Of a DNA stretch of 64,000 nt, positions 26,234 to 34,295 are shown one piece after another. Source of the DNA: Paenibacillus sp. Root444D2 (GTDB lineage Bacteria; Bacillota; Bacilli; Paenibacillales; NBRC-103111); contig NZ_LMEO01000034.1 in NCBI RefSeq assembly GCF_001426375.1, forward strand, positions 144,284-208,283. Reading direction: 5' to 3'. The position numbers and the translations under genes were made by a program. Positions within the stretch are counted from its first letter, which is position 1, and each line of letters starts with the position of its first letter. The notes beneath the pieces were generated by a model. It saw only the letters and a program-made list of their open reading frames with translations, searched no databases and was not told where the DNA came from.

Positions 26234-27202
26234 TTATTTCAAGCCCATTTCTTTGTTTACGCTGCGAACGATGTCGAATTTGGCATCATCAGAAGCTACA
26301 TAGCCTTTGTGTGAGTAAACATCGAAAATGACTTTTTGACCATCTGGGTCGTTACCGATAGCGATAAACGCATCCGTAATTTTCTTTTTCCATGCTGCAT
26401 CCATATCAGAACGAACAGCGATAGTATCATTAGGAATTTTGTCAGAGAAGCTAAGAACACGAGTTTGTTTGAAAACATCTGGGTAATCTTTAGTCATGTT
26501 TGCACGAATGTCTTGGAATACGCCTACAGCGTCAACTTGTCCGTTAAGAAGAGCGATAACCGCTTTATCATGGCCTTGGAATTGAACGCCTGTTACATCT
26601 TTTACTGGATCTACGCCAGCTTTTTTCAGAACGAATCCTGGGTAAACGTAACCAGCTGCGGATGTAACACCTTGCCAGCCCATTTTCTTGCCTTTCAGAT
26701 CAGCAACTGTTTTGATTGGGGAATCTGCTTTAACGAGAATTTCTGATTTATAGAAATCAACAAGATCCTTCGTTGGTTGGCCTGTTGCATCGTCAACGCC
26801 TAGACGTGTAGCTTGTACAAGCAGGTCTGCTGCTTTACGATTGTCATGGGCAACAACGTAGTTGCTTGGAGGCAAGAAGCCAACATCAACTTGTTTGGAT
26901 GCCATAGCTTCTATAACAACGTTATAATCTGTTGAAACGGAAACCTTAACGGGGATGCCCAGTTTGTCTCCTAATAGTTTTTCAAGTGGCTTTGCTTTTG
27001 CTTCAAGCGTCTCTGCATTTTGGGAAGGAACGAACTGTACTTTAAGCTCTTTAGGTACGAAGCCTGCAGCTGCGGCCGGTGTTGCAGAAGCTTTGGTAGA
27101 TGCGGATGCAGCAGGGGCTGTTTCCTCTTTTTTTGCACAGCCTGCAAGAACACCTGCAGCAACAATCATGGACAAGCTAATGACAGTAAATTTTTTCATC
27201 AT
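26234..27202 (-). CDS. phnD: Phosphonate-type ABC transporter substrate-binding lipoprotein
   Basis: A 322-residue lipoprotein; GGAGGTC lies 8 bases before the ATG pair, and the signal ends in VLAGCAKKE. After an Ala/Ser/Thr-rich linker the PhnD domain starts at LKVQFVPSQNAETLEAKAKP. Further signatures are VEAMASKQVDVGFLPPSNYV-like (IEAMASKQVDVGFLPPSNYV), LKGKKMGWQGVTSAAGYVYP and GHDKAVIALLNGQVDAVGVF. It should deliver a phosphonate, phosphite or phosphate ester to the PhnC/PhnE importer encoded convergently 1 kb away. Separate promoters would let the cell set binding-protein and membrane-part levels independently. Confidence 0.9.
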   Translation of the reverse strand: MMKKFTVISLSMIVAAGVLAGCAKKEETAPAASASTKASATPAAAAGFVPKELKVQFVPSQNAETLEAKAKPLEKLLGDKLGIPVKVSVSTDYNVVIEAMASKQVDVGFLPPSNYVVAHDNRKAADLLVQATRLGVDDATGQPTKDLVDFYKSEILVKADSPIKTVADLKGKKMGWQGVTSAAGYVYPGFVLKKAGVDPVKDVTGVQFQGHDKAVIALLNGQVDAVGVFQDIRANMTKDYPDVFKQTRVLSFSDKIPNDTIAVRSDMDAAWKKKITDAFIAIGNDPDGQKVIFDVYSHKGYVASDDAKFDIVRSVNKEMGLK

Positions 27203-27350
27203 CTTTTTTTGACCTCCGTTTAATTGTTTACTTTTATCTATGATGTACTATAACATTATCATATAATATATGGAAGATAGTGTGAAGTATTTGTTAATCT
27301 GACAATCGACATGTAAAGAGTTACAAAATAATACGCTTGGAGTGGGTAAT

Positions 27351-28946
27351 TTGACTCAACCTAGTAAGCTGCAGAAAAGTAGAGTAACCATATTAGAAAC
27401 TAGTGACCTGCATGGAAATATGCTGCCTATTCACTATGCAAACAATCAACCTAACGATGTGGGTCTATCCAAAGTGGCTGCGCTTATTGCTGCAGAACGA
27501 AAGAAAGAAGCTCATGTAATTGTGATCGATAATGGAGATCTGATTCAAGGTACGCCGCTTGCGTATCATCATGCTAGATTGAATAACGGTCCGATAGATC
27601 CAATGGTCCTAGGTCTGAACTATGCGGGTTATGATGCGGCCGTTATTGGTAATCATGAATTTAACTATGGACTTCGTGTACTGCGAAAAGCAGTTCAGGA
27701 ATCCATGTTTCCTTGGTTATGTGCAAACATTGTGGATGCGGAGAGCGGAAAACCGTTCCTAGGAAAGCCCTATTTGATTAAAGAGTTACCTGACGGCGTT
27801 CGTATAGGAATACTAGGATTGACAACACCCTATATTCCGAATTGGGAGAACCCCGATCATATCGAGGGTCTGCGGTTCGAAGATGCTTTAGAGTCAGCTA
27901 AAAAATGGGTGAAGTTCCTCAAGGAGAATGAGCAAGTGGATGCCGTTGTTGTCTCTTACCATGGCGGTTTTGAAAGACATCTAACGACGGGTGAGCCAAC
28001 AGAGCCATTAACGGGAGAAAATCAGGGCTATCAACTATGTATGGAAGTAGAAGGTATAGATGTTCTGCTTACAGGGCATCAACATCGAAGCATCGCAGGA
28101 GCAGAAATCAACGGTGTCGTTATTGTTCAACCAGGAACTGCCGGTGTGTCGCTTGGCAAAGTGGAATTAGAGCTCTCGAAGATAGAAGGCAAATGGCGCA
28201 TTGATGCCAAGAAATCGGAGCTTCTTTCGGTGGCTAATATTGAAGCGGATCAGAAATTGATAGAGCTTGTTAGCTCATATGAAGCGAAGACTCAGGAGTG
28301 GCTTGACCAACCAATTGGTAAGCTGTCCGGAGATATGCTGGTCAAAGATCCCATGCAAATTCGCTTGAAGGACAATGCGCTAATCGAGTTTATCAATCGT
28401 GTTCAGATGGAGCTATCGGGAGCAGCCATTTCAAATACAGCGTTGTTTGATAACGTATCGCCAGGATTTCCAGCCGATATTACAATGAGGGATATCGTGT
28501 CCAACTACATTTACCCGAATACACTGAAAGTGATTCGGATTTCCGGACAAGACATCAAGGATGCGTTAGAGCAGTCAGCAGAATACTTTGAATTAACGTT
28601 ATCGGGTGAAGTTCAGGTGAGCAGCAAGTTTAGAGAGCCGAAGCCGTCGCATTATAACTATGATATGTGGGAAGGGATTACCTATACTTTGAACATATCC
28701 CGTCCAATCGGCATGCGTGTTGTACAACTGGAATATGAAGGAAAACCGCTGGATCTCGAAGCTTCGTTCGATGTTGTTATGAATAACTACCGAGCTGCAG
28801 GTGGTGGCAATTATGCGATGTTCCAGAATAAACCGGTCATCAAGGATATCCCGACGGACGTAGCTGAACTATTGGCAGGATACATCATGGAGCGTGGTAC
28901 CATTGAAGCTACCTTGAACGAAAATTGGGAAGTTATCTGGGAATAG
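27351..28946 (+). CDS. Metallophosphoesterase / 5'-nucleotidase-like protein (UshA/YfkN family)
   Basis: About 531 residues. The start is probably TTG at 27351, which has GGAGTG 6 bases upstream; GTG at 27342 is an alternative. No signal peptide is seen, unlike secreted UshA. The N-terminal calcineurin-like domain carries the metal ligands in ETSDLHGNMLP, IDNGDLIQGTPL, GNHEFNYG and LTGHQHRS. The C-terminal 5'-nucleotidase domain includes ISNTALFDNVSPGFPADITM and MNNYRAAGGGNYAMF. It likely hydrolyses nucleotide or cyclic nucleotide phosphoesters inside the cell. It diverges from phnD, hinting at a shared phosphorus-scavenging theme. Confidence 0.9.
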   Translation: MTQPSKLQKSRVTILETSDLHGNMLPIHYANNQPNDVGLSKVAALIAAERKKEAHVIVIDNGDLIQGTPLAYHHARLNNGPIDPMVLGLNYAGYDAAVIGNHEFNYGLRVLRKAVQESMFPWLCANIVDAESGKPFLGKPYLIKELPDGVRIGILGLTTPYIPNWENPDHIEGLRFEDALESAKKWVKFLKENEQVDAVVVSYHGGFERHLTTGEPTEPLTGENQGYQLCMEVEGIDVLLTGHQHRSIAGAEINGVVIVQPGTAGVSLGKVELELSKIEGKWRIDAKKSELLSVANIEADQKLIELVSSYEAKTQEWLDQPIGKLSGDMLVKDPMQIRLKDNALIEFINRVQMELSGAAISNTALFDNVSPGFPADITMRDIVSNYIYPNTLKVIRISGQDIKDALEQSAEYFELTLSGEVQVSSKFREPKPSHYNYDMWEGITYTLNISRPIGMRVVQLEYEGKPLDLEASFDVVMNNYRAAGGGNYAMFQNKPVIKDIPTDVAELLAGYIMERGTIEATLNENWEVIWE

Positions 28947-28962
28947 GTTGTGGCCGTAAATA

Positions 28963-29017
28963 AAGCCGCACATAAGAGAGAGAGTGAAGACTCTTTCTTG
29001 TGTACGGCTTTTTTTGT
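28963..29017. terminator. Bidirectional terminator
   Basis: AAAGCCGCACA and AGAGAGAG pair with CTCTTTCT and TGTACGGCTTTTTTT across a short loop, between convergent genes. Confidence 0.8.
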
Positions 29018-29027
29018 TTGAATGGCG

Positions 29028-29273
29028 TTAGGATTCGCGAATGTATTCCCGGTCCCCTGATCTAGGATTGTAATATACGCGGTAAGTGAATCCATCTTTT
29101 GGATCAATAAACACCTCTGAGGTTGAGACAAAGCCGTTTGAAGGCTTGCTAGGCGTAGCTGAACCGTTGTTTTTATAGCGTTTGTCATAAATGAGATAAC
29201 CCAGAAGAAGAAGAATGATAAATCCGATAACCCATGTTCCATAGATAAGTAAAATCGGACCGAGTCCACTCAT
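29028..29273 (-). CDS. Small single-pass membrane protein, hypothetical
   Basis: An 81-residue protein with one N-terminal membrane helix (ILLIYGTWVIGFIILLLLGY) followed by a basic region and a soluble tail with TYRVYYNPRSGDREYI. Its start overlaps the end of the YbjQ-type gene by 4 bases (ATGA), so the two are translationally coupled. The function is unknown. Confidence 0.75.
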   Translation of the reverse strand: MSGLGPILLIYGTWVIGFIILLLLGYLIYDKRYKNNGSATPSKPSNGFVSTSEVFIDPKDGFTYRVYYNPRSGDREYIRES

Positions 29274-29590
29274 AGCCTTCGTGTCCGGACGGCGGTGCCA
29301 TAAGCGACAATTTCACTCATGTTTTGTCCGATGTCGCCGCTATCGAAACGCATCATTACGATAGCATCAGCGCCCATAGCTGCGGCGTTTTTGACTAATC
29401 GGTCCATAGCTTGCTTCCGCCCGTCTTCTACCATCTGGGTGTACTGCGTGACTTCCCCGCCGACAAGCCCTTTTAACGAAGCAAGAATATCGCCGCCAAT
29501 TCCTCTGGCTCGCACAACGACCCCAAATGTACTGCCCAACACTTCCGTGACTTCATAGCCTGCGATGTTTTCTGTTGTAGCTACTATCAT
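29270..29590 (-). CDS. YbjQ/UPF0145-family protein
   Basis: About 106 residues, typical for this family. The start at 29590 is chosen because AAAGGAG lies 9-10 bases upstream; the in-frame ATG at 29599 abuts that site. Conserved features are TTENIAGYEV near the start, STFGVVVRARGIGGDILASL, and AAAMGADAIVMMRFDSG followed by EIVAYGTAV. The family forms pentameric barrels and is sometimes labelled heavy-metal-binding, but its role is not established. It is coupled to the small membrane protein downstream. Confidence 0.9.
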   Translation of the reverse strand: MIVATTENIAGYEVTEVLGSTFGVVVRARGIGGDILASLKGLVGGEVTQYTQMVEDGRKQAMDRLVKNAAAMGADAIVMMRFDSGDIGQNMSEIVAYGTAVRTRRL

Positions 29591-29687
29591 GAAGATCATC
29601 TCCTTTTTTTGTAAAATAGACTCTTGCTACTTGATTGAGATTCGATATTATTAACTTAGTACGAAAATGAAAATAGGGGGTTTCACA

Positions 29688-30494
29688 TTGAGTATGATAA
29701 AAACGATTGAATTATGGCCCGGAGCATCCAAGATTAGCATAGGTGAATATAACCAAGGATGTCCGAGTTTGACTTTATACCCTGTGTCTAAGGAAGGGCT
29801 GAGCTCTGCAGTTATAGTATGTCCCGGAGGTGGCTACGGTAGGCGTGCTGATCATGAGGGAGAGCCCATTGCCAAATGGTTAAATGGACTTGGGATTTCA
29901 GCTTTTGTTTTGAATTATCGCGTAGCTCCTTATGAACACCCGGTTCCACTCCAAGATGCACAGCGGGCAATTCGAACAGTAAGACATTATGCGGAAGATT
30001 GGCAAATTGATCCGAACCGCATTGGTATTCTCGGCTTCTCGGCAGGTGGACATCTAGCTTCTACAGCCGGTACTCATTACGATGCAGGGGATCAGGAGTC
30101 CGTTGATCCGATCGATAGACAAAGCAGTCGTCCCGATGTGATGGTGCTTTGTTATCCCGTTATTACATTCTCCGGAGAGTATGGACATGAAGGTTCAAAG
30201 CATAATTTACTGGGCAAAACACCGGATGAGAAGTTGGTCTCGCTGCTATCTAATGACCAACAAGTAACTGCGCATACGCCACCGACTTTTCTCTGGCATA
30301 CAGCTGATGATGCGGCCGTTGCCGTCGAGAACAGTTTGCTATTTGCGGGGGCGCTTAGCCGACATAAAGTGCCTTTTGATCTGCACGTGTTTGAGAGCGG
30401 ACGTCATGGTATCGGAATTGCTGATGATCATCAGGAAGCTTATATTTGGCCTGAACTATGTGCGAATTGGCTCAAAAAGCAACAATTTGCATGA
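29688..30494 (+). CDS. Alpha/beta-hydrolase esterase (acetyl-xylan-esterase-like)
   Basis: About 268 residues. The start is probably TTG at 29688, 7 bases after AGGGGG; ATG at 29694 is possible. The oxyanion region is VIVCPGGGYGRRADHEG, the nucleophile elbow is GFSAGGHLAS, and the C-terminal FESGRHGIG supplies the catalytic His; an Asp in WHTADDAAV completes the triad. This is the BD-FAE/acetyl esterase pattern, often linked with deacetylation of xylan or oligosaccharides. The end overlaps pxpB by 4 bases, so it is in the same transcript as the 5-oxoprolinase genes, an unusual partnership. Confidence 0.87.
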   Translation: MSMIKTIELWPGASKISIGEYNQGCPSLTLYPVSKEGLSSAVIVCPGGGYGRRADHEGEPIAKWLNGLGISAFVLNYRVAPYEHPVPLQDAQRAIRTVRHYAEDWQIDPNRIGILGFSAGGHLASTAGTHYDAGDQESVDPIDRQSSRPDVMVLCYPVITFSGEYGHEGSKHNLLGKTPDEKLVSLLSNDQQVTAHTPPTFLWHTADDAAVAVENSLLFAGALSRHKVPFDLHVFESGRHGIGIADDHQEAYIWPELCANWLKKQQFA

Positions 30495-31279
30495 CCAAGC
30501 TTGCTTACACATGCCATATACTTGGAGATTCGGCTATTGTGATTAGGCTTGGCGCGGACATTGATTTATCCATTCTAAATCGTGTGCGTCAGTTAACAGC
30601 TTACTTAGAGAATAATCGTTTTGAAGGTTTTATCGAAATAGTAACAGCGTATACAACAATCACGATTTATTATGATAGCTTCCAAGTTCACAATCACTAT
30701 TCAGAAAAGGGTACCACCCGAAAAAATGGGCGTGCCAGCTGGACGAGTACGTTACTACCCTATGACATTGTTTTATTACATATTCAACATCTCTTGGATA
30801 ACTTTGAACATACAAATGAGGTTCATAGTAACGAGACTGGGAGAACGATTGAAATCCCTGTTTGTTACGGTGAGGATTATGGTCCGGATCTTGAGGATGT
30901 CGCGGCCTATCATCATGTCAGCAAGGAAGAGATTGTGCACCTTCATACCTCACAGATCTATCCGGTATATATGATTGGTTTTGCACCTGGATTTCCTTAT
31001 TTGGGAGGCTTGGATGACCAGCTAGCTACACCAAGGAAATCAGTACCTCGGACGAGTATACCTGTTGGTTCTGTAGGCATTGGCGGCGCCCAAACAGGCA
31101 TTTACCCTTTTGAAACGCCGGGCGGCTGGAATTTGATTGGTCGTACTCCCCTGGCGTTATTTCGTCCAGAATCTGATCCGCCATCTCTACTGAAGGTAGG
31201 GGATCATTTAAGATTTGTATCCATTACGGCAGAGCAGTTCCAATATGAAAAGGAGAGGAATATGCGAAATGGGCTTTGA
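30491..31279 (+). CDS. pxpB: 5-oxoprolinase subunit B (KipI-like)
   Basis: A 262-residue protein beginning at the ATG that overlaps the esterase stop. The KipI/AHS1 domain shows CHILGDSAIVIRLG near the start, EIPVCYGEDYGPDLEDVA, then YMIGFAPGFPYLGGLD, PRTSIPVGSVGIGGAQTGIY and PGGWNLIGRTPLALF. With PxpC it forms the carboxylase-like part of ATP-dependent PxpABC, which opens 5-oxoproline to glutamate; in Bacillus the KipI homolog also inhibits kinase KinA, and that role can coexist. It overlaps pxpC by 11 bases. Confidence 0.93.
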   Translation: MTKLAYTCHILGDSAIVIRLGADIDLSILNRVRQLTAYLENNRFEGFIEIVTAYTTITIYYDSFQVHNHYSEKGTTRKNGRASWTSTLLPYDIVLLHIQHLLDNFEHTNEVHSNETGRTIEIPVCYGEDYGPDLEDVAAYHHVSKEEIVHLHTSQIYPVYMIGFAPGFPYLGGLDDQLATPRKSVPRTSIPVGSVGIGGAQTGIYPFETPGGWNLIGRTPLALFRPESDPPSLLKVGDHLRFVSITAEQFQYEKERNMRNGL

Positions 31280-32252
31280 GGTCATCAAGCCAGGGTTGTT
31301 ATCAACCTTGCAGGATGAGGGACGGTATGGACAGCGGAAATATGGCGTCATTACATCAGGCCCCATGGACCTCTTTGCGCATCGAGCAGCCAACATACTC
31401 GTTGGGAATGATTGGGGCGCAGCTGCTCTAGAAATGACACTGCTTGGACCGAGCATGGTTGCGCAGAAGGATATGCTGCTATCTCTATGCGGTGCTGATA
31501 TGGAAGCCGATGTTGACGGTATTCCGGTTCCATTGTGGCGATCATTTCTGATCCGTAAAGGAGAGCAGCTAAATGTTCATTATGCAGTTAAGGGCTGCAG
31601 AGCCTACTTAGCCGTGTATGGTGGTTTTGAGGTGAAACCTGTAATGGGCAGCAGAAGCACCTATTTACGTGCGGGTATAGGCGGTCACCAAGGAAGAGCA
31701 CTACAAGCGGGAGATGAGTTGCCAGTAAGAAAAGTCATGGTAGGTGATTATCTTCTTCACCATCCAGTGGCTGTGAGTTCTTTTATTCGTCCGGACTATG
31801 AAGAGAATCCTATTGTAAGAGTGATACAAGGTAGGGAAGCCGCCCTTTTCACAGACGCAAGTAGAAGGAGCTTCTTGGCTCAAAGCTATATCGTTACCGC
31901 GCAATCGGATCGAATGGGTTATCGTTTGGAAGGGAAGAAGCTAGAACTCTCTGATGGCGTACCGAGTGAGATGATCTCAGAAGCGGTCGTCCAAGGGACG
32001 ATTCAAGTACCCCCAAGTGGCCAGCCCATCTTGCTTATGGCGGACTGCCAAACAACCGGAGGCTACCCGCGCATCGCGCATGTCATCACGGCCGATCTTC
32101 CCTTAGTAGCTCAGGTGAAACCAGGCGGAAAGCTTCGTTTCCGGGAGGTCAGCCACCGTGAAGCCCAGGAGCAGTTCTTGCTGCAGGCGATGGATTTGCG
32201 GCTGCTTGAGGCTGGGGTTCGGGCTTGGGTGCGGGATCGTGGGGGGAATTGA
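31269..32252 (+). CDS. pxpC: 5-oxoprolinase subunit C (KipA-like, biotin-dependent carboxyltransferase type)
   Basis: A 327-residue AHS2 protein. ATG 31269 follows AAAGGAGAGG with about 10-base spacing. Typical motifs: GFEVIKPGLLSTLQDEGRYG, SGPMDLFAHRAANILVGND, VYGGFEVKPVMGSRSTY, FIRPDYEENPIVRVIQG, and LMADCQTTGGYPRIAHV. It pairs with PxpB. Immediately after its stop codon the sequence enters a long octanucleotide repeat that separates it from pxpA. Confidence 0.93.
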   Translation: MGFEVIKPGLLSTLQDEGRYGQRKYGVITSGPMDLFAHRAANILVGNDWGAAALEMTLLGPSMVAQKDMLLSLCGADMEADVDGIPVPLWRSFLIRKGEQLNVHYAVKGCRAYLAVYGGFEVKPVMGSRSTYLRAGIGGHQGRALQAGDELPVRKVMVGDYLLHHPVAVSSFIRPDYEENPIVRVIQGREAALFTDASRRSFLAQSYIVTAQSDRMGYRLEGKKLELSDGVPSEMISEAVVQGTIQVPPSGQPILLMADCQTTGGYPRIAHVITADLPLVAQVKPGGKLRFREVSHREAQEQFLLQAMDLRLLEAGVRAWVRDRGGN

Positions 32253-32588
32253 GGACTGAAGAACTGAGGGACTGAGGGACTGAGGAACTGAGGAACTGAG
32301 GGATTGAGGGACTGAGGAACTGAGGAACTGAGGAACTGAGGAATGAAGAACTGAGGGACTGAGGAACTGAGGAACTGAGGAACTGAGGAACTGAGGAACT
32401 GAGGAACTGAGGAACTGAGGAACTGAGGAACTGAGGAACTGAGGGACTGAGGAACTGAAGGACTGAGGAACTGAGGAACTGAAGGACTGAGGGACTGAAG
32501 AACTCAGGAACTGAGGAATTGAAGGACTGAAGAACTGAGGAACTGAAGAACTGAAGAGTTTAAGTGCTGGAGAACTGTGGAACTAAAA
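32248..32588. repeat. Octanucleotide tandem repeat (consensus GGAACTGA, about 40 copies)
   Basis: An imperfect 8-bp repeat fills the whole pxpC-pxpA gap. The commonest unit is GGAACTGA; variants are GGGACTGA, AGAACTGA and AGGACTGA, with a few slips such as GGAATGA. It starts at the pxpC stop codon and decays near 32570. The unit holds TGA, so no plus-strand frame passes; the minus strand could be read through, but no start or ribosome site supports a gene there. A repeat like this can change copy number by slippage. Confidence 0.95.
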
Positions 32589-32616
32589 GAAGAAGGGAAA
32601 AACTGAAGAATTGGGA

Positions 32617-33384
32617 GTGAGAATTCTGCGTATTGACTTGAATTGTGATATGGGCGAAGGCTTCGGCGCTTATCGCCTTGGCCGGGATGAGGAGCTGCTC
32701 GACTTTGTCAGCTCCGCAAACATCGCCTGCGGATTCCACGCAGGCGATCCCGCAACCATGCGCAGCACTGTGCAGCTGTGCTTGCGCAAGGGCGTCGCGA
32801 TCGGGGCCCATCCGGGCCTTCCCGATCTACAGGGCTTCGGCCGGCGCGAGATCGCGATCACGCCGGCGGAGGCTTACGAGCTGACGTTATATCAGCTCGG
32901 GGCGCTGCAGGCGTTCGTCCACGCCGAAGGCGGACGCCTGCAGCACGTCAAGCCGCATGGCGCGCTCTATCACATGGCTGCGAAGCGCCATGATCTCGCC
33001 GCGGCCATTGCGGCTGCGACTGCTAGCGTCAGCGCGGAGCTGACGCTGTTCGGCCCGCCCGGCAGCGAGCTGCTGCGGGCGGGTGCCGCCGCGGGGCTGC
33101 GGACCGCGAGCGAAGCCTTCGCGGACCGCAGCTACCAGCGGGACGGCACGCTGACGCCCCGCGATGAGCCGGGGGCGCTGCTGCCCAGCGCCGCCGATGC
33201 TGCGGCGCAGGTCGTAAGGCTCGTCCGCGAAGGGAAGGTCCTCTCCCGGGAGGGAGAGGACCTGAGCATGCGCGCGGACACGATCTGCATTCACGGCGAT
33301 GGTGCGCACGCGGTGGAGTTCGCGCGCGATATCCACGCACTGCTAAACAGCAGCGGCATCGCGGTGATGGCGCTCGGGCAATAG
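32617..33384 (+). CDS. pxpA: 5-oxoprolinase subunit A (LamB/YcsF family), strongly GC-rich
   Basis: About 255 residues. The start is uncertain: GTG at 32617 or TTG at 32611, both with weak ribosome sites. The LamB/YcsF signature is clear: [67 protein letters not shown], then [17 protein letters not shown] and [15 protein letters not shown]. PxpA hydrolyses the phosphorylated 5-oxoproline intermediate, completing the PxpABC reaction. GC content rises sharply here, to roughly 70 percent by eye in 33001-33360, against about half in pxpB and pxpC, which suggests separate ancestry. Confidence 0.93.
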   Translation: MRILRIDLNCDMGEGFGAYRLGRDEELLDFVSSANIACGFHAGDPATMRSTVQLCLRKGVAIGAHPGLPDLQGFGRREIAITPAEAYELTLYQLGALQAFVHAEGGRLQHVKPHGALYHMAAKRHDLAAAIAAATASVSAELTLFGPPGSELLRAGAAAGLRTASEAFADRSYQRDGTLTPRDEPGALLPSAADAAAQVVRLVREGKVLSREGEDLSMRADTICIHGDGAHAVEFARDIHALLNSSGIAVMALGQ

Positions 33385-33780
33385 TCAGCTTATTTCCCCG
33401 CACTGCGATAGGAAATAAAGTCGCCCGATGATACTGGAAATCCTCCTGTTAATTTCACTAGGATACCGATGAACGTGTATCTAACGGGAAAACCTCCAGC
33501 AATAATCATTGTTAATGCGTCATTTATCTGATTTCTGCTACATTAACGGTAGGTTTTCGGGTTAAAGGACTAATACACGAAATAACCAATAAATGAAAGG
33601 GAGTTTTTCCTTCTACCATCGCAAGAAAGTGTAGCGACCTGGATAATCAGCCACCATCACATCAACTGATTCACCGCCGGTCCCAAGTTACGATTAGACC
33701 CCAATCACTGGCACCTAGGAAAGAATCTTTATAACCATTCTTTCACTTGAGAACAAGCTGGAAATATGAGTAAATATAGA
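33385..33780. other. Gene-free interval with weak hairpins
   Basis: I see no gene. TTATTTCC (33390-33397) and GGAAATAA (33411-33418) form a small hairpin after pxpA but lack a clear T-run. A near-perfect inverted repeat joins 33482-33495 and 33551-33564 (core GGGAAAACCT / AGGTTTTC). A weak sigma-A promoter, TTGAGA at 33748 with TAAATA at 33772, points to the peptide ORF that follows. A perfect 14-bp palindrome TAGCCGGCCGGCTA lies at 33783-33796. Confidence 0.5.
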
Positions 33781-33821
33781 GGTAGCCGGCCGGCTAATTA
33801 CTTCGGAAAGGAGTGATCAAA

Positions 33822-33857
33822 GTGATTACAACAAAAGCAGAGGTGGTCTCTGCGTAA
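33822..33857 (+). CDS. Possible 11-residue leader peptide 1
   Basis: GTG start with AAAGGAG at 33807-33813 and 8-base spacing; product M(V)ITTKAEVVSA. Its end is built into alternating secondary structure (see the next entry). A second small ORF 220 bases downstream has the same AAAGGAGTG site and a related C-terminus (AEVLVS). No family is known to me. A chance ORF cannot be excluded. Confidence 0.4.
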   Translation: MITTKAEVVSA

Positions 33858-33906
33858 GCAGAGTCCATCGTTCCAAACGGGGGTCGCTAGGCCCCCGCAT
33901 ATTTTT
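33837..33906 (+). promoter_or_regulatory. Candidate attenuator: mutually exclusive hairpins and terminator
   Basis: GCAGAG (33837-33842), CTCTGC (33848-33853) and GCAGAG (33858-33863) can pair in two exclusive ways; the peptide stop codon lies in the second loop. Then CGGGGG (33878-33883) pairs with CCCCCG (33892-33897), followed by CATATTTTT, a terminator. The layout resembles a leader-peptide attenuator. Confidence 0.5.
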
Positions 33907-33916
33907 CCTGAATGAG

Positions 33917-33945
33917 TAGACAGCGAGATGCTTTTTACATATAAT
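33917..33945 (+). promoter_or_regulatory. Sigma-A-type promoter for peptide unit 2
   Basis: TAGACA (33917-33922), a 17-base spacer, TATAAT (33940-33945). It lies between terminator 1 and peptide ORF 2, so the second unit can be transcribed on its own. A hairpin GGAGAG/CTCTCC follows at 33980-33997. Confidence 0.6.
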
Positions 33946-34044
33946 GAGAATGTGAACACATAGTGAACACCATAAATTAGGAGAGACTTTGCTCTCCAAC
34001 CCAATTTCAAAAATTAAACTATCTGGTGAAAGGAGTGCTTTTTA

Positions 34045-34104
34045 ATGAACACAATGACAGTAGCGATGAATGTTGCGGCCGCCGCAGAGGTACTCGTCTC
34101 CTAA
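34045..34104 (+). CDS. Possible 19-residue leader peptide 2
   Basis: ATG start with AAAGGAG at 34029-34035 and 9-base spacing. The product begins MNTMTVAMNVAAAA and ends EVLVS. It shares the AAAGGAGTG site and the AEV(L)VS C-terminus with peptide 1. A terminator follows 64 bases after the stop, so the gene could be a self-contained small transcript. Function is unknown. Confidence 0.45.
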   Translation: MNTMTVAMNVAAAAEVLVS

Positions 34105-34167
34105 CTGAATATCATTCGTGGAATAACCGTTCACCTGAAGTGTATAATTGCATATACAACCGACAGG

Positions 34168-34191
34168 CACGATTATGATCGTGTTTTTTTT
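34168..34191 (+). terminator. Terminator after peptide unit 2
   Basis: CACGAT (34168-34173), loop TATG, ATCGTG (34178-34183), then eight T. A TATAAT box lies just upstream at 34143-34148 without a clear -35. Confidence 0.75.
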
Positions 34192-34295
34192 ATTCCATTT
34201 TTTGAGAATGGTAGGAGGTTATGGGGCGATGAAGATACTCTCTGCAAATCAGACAAAGTTTAACTTTGCTCGACAATTTGAGGAGGTTTTCATCC

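Noticed and set aside
32248..32588. CRISPR or rolling-circle origin reading of the octamer repeat
   Set aside because: Units are contiguous 8-mers with no spacers and no replication gene nearby; it is a simple tandem repeat.
32887..33403. Two long minus-strand ORFs opposite pxpA (149 and 124 residues)
   Set aside because: GC-rich DNA keeps all frames open; products are Arg/Ala/Pro-rich with no domain, while the plus strand encodes complete PxpA.
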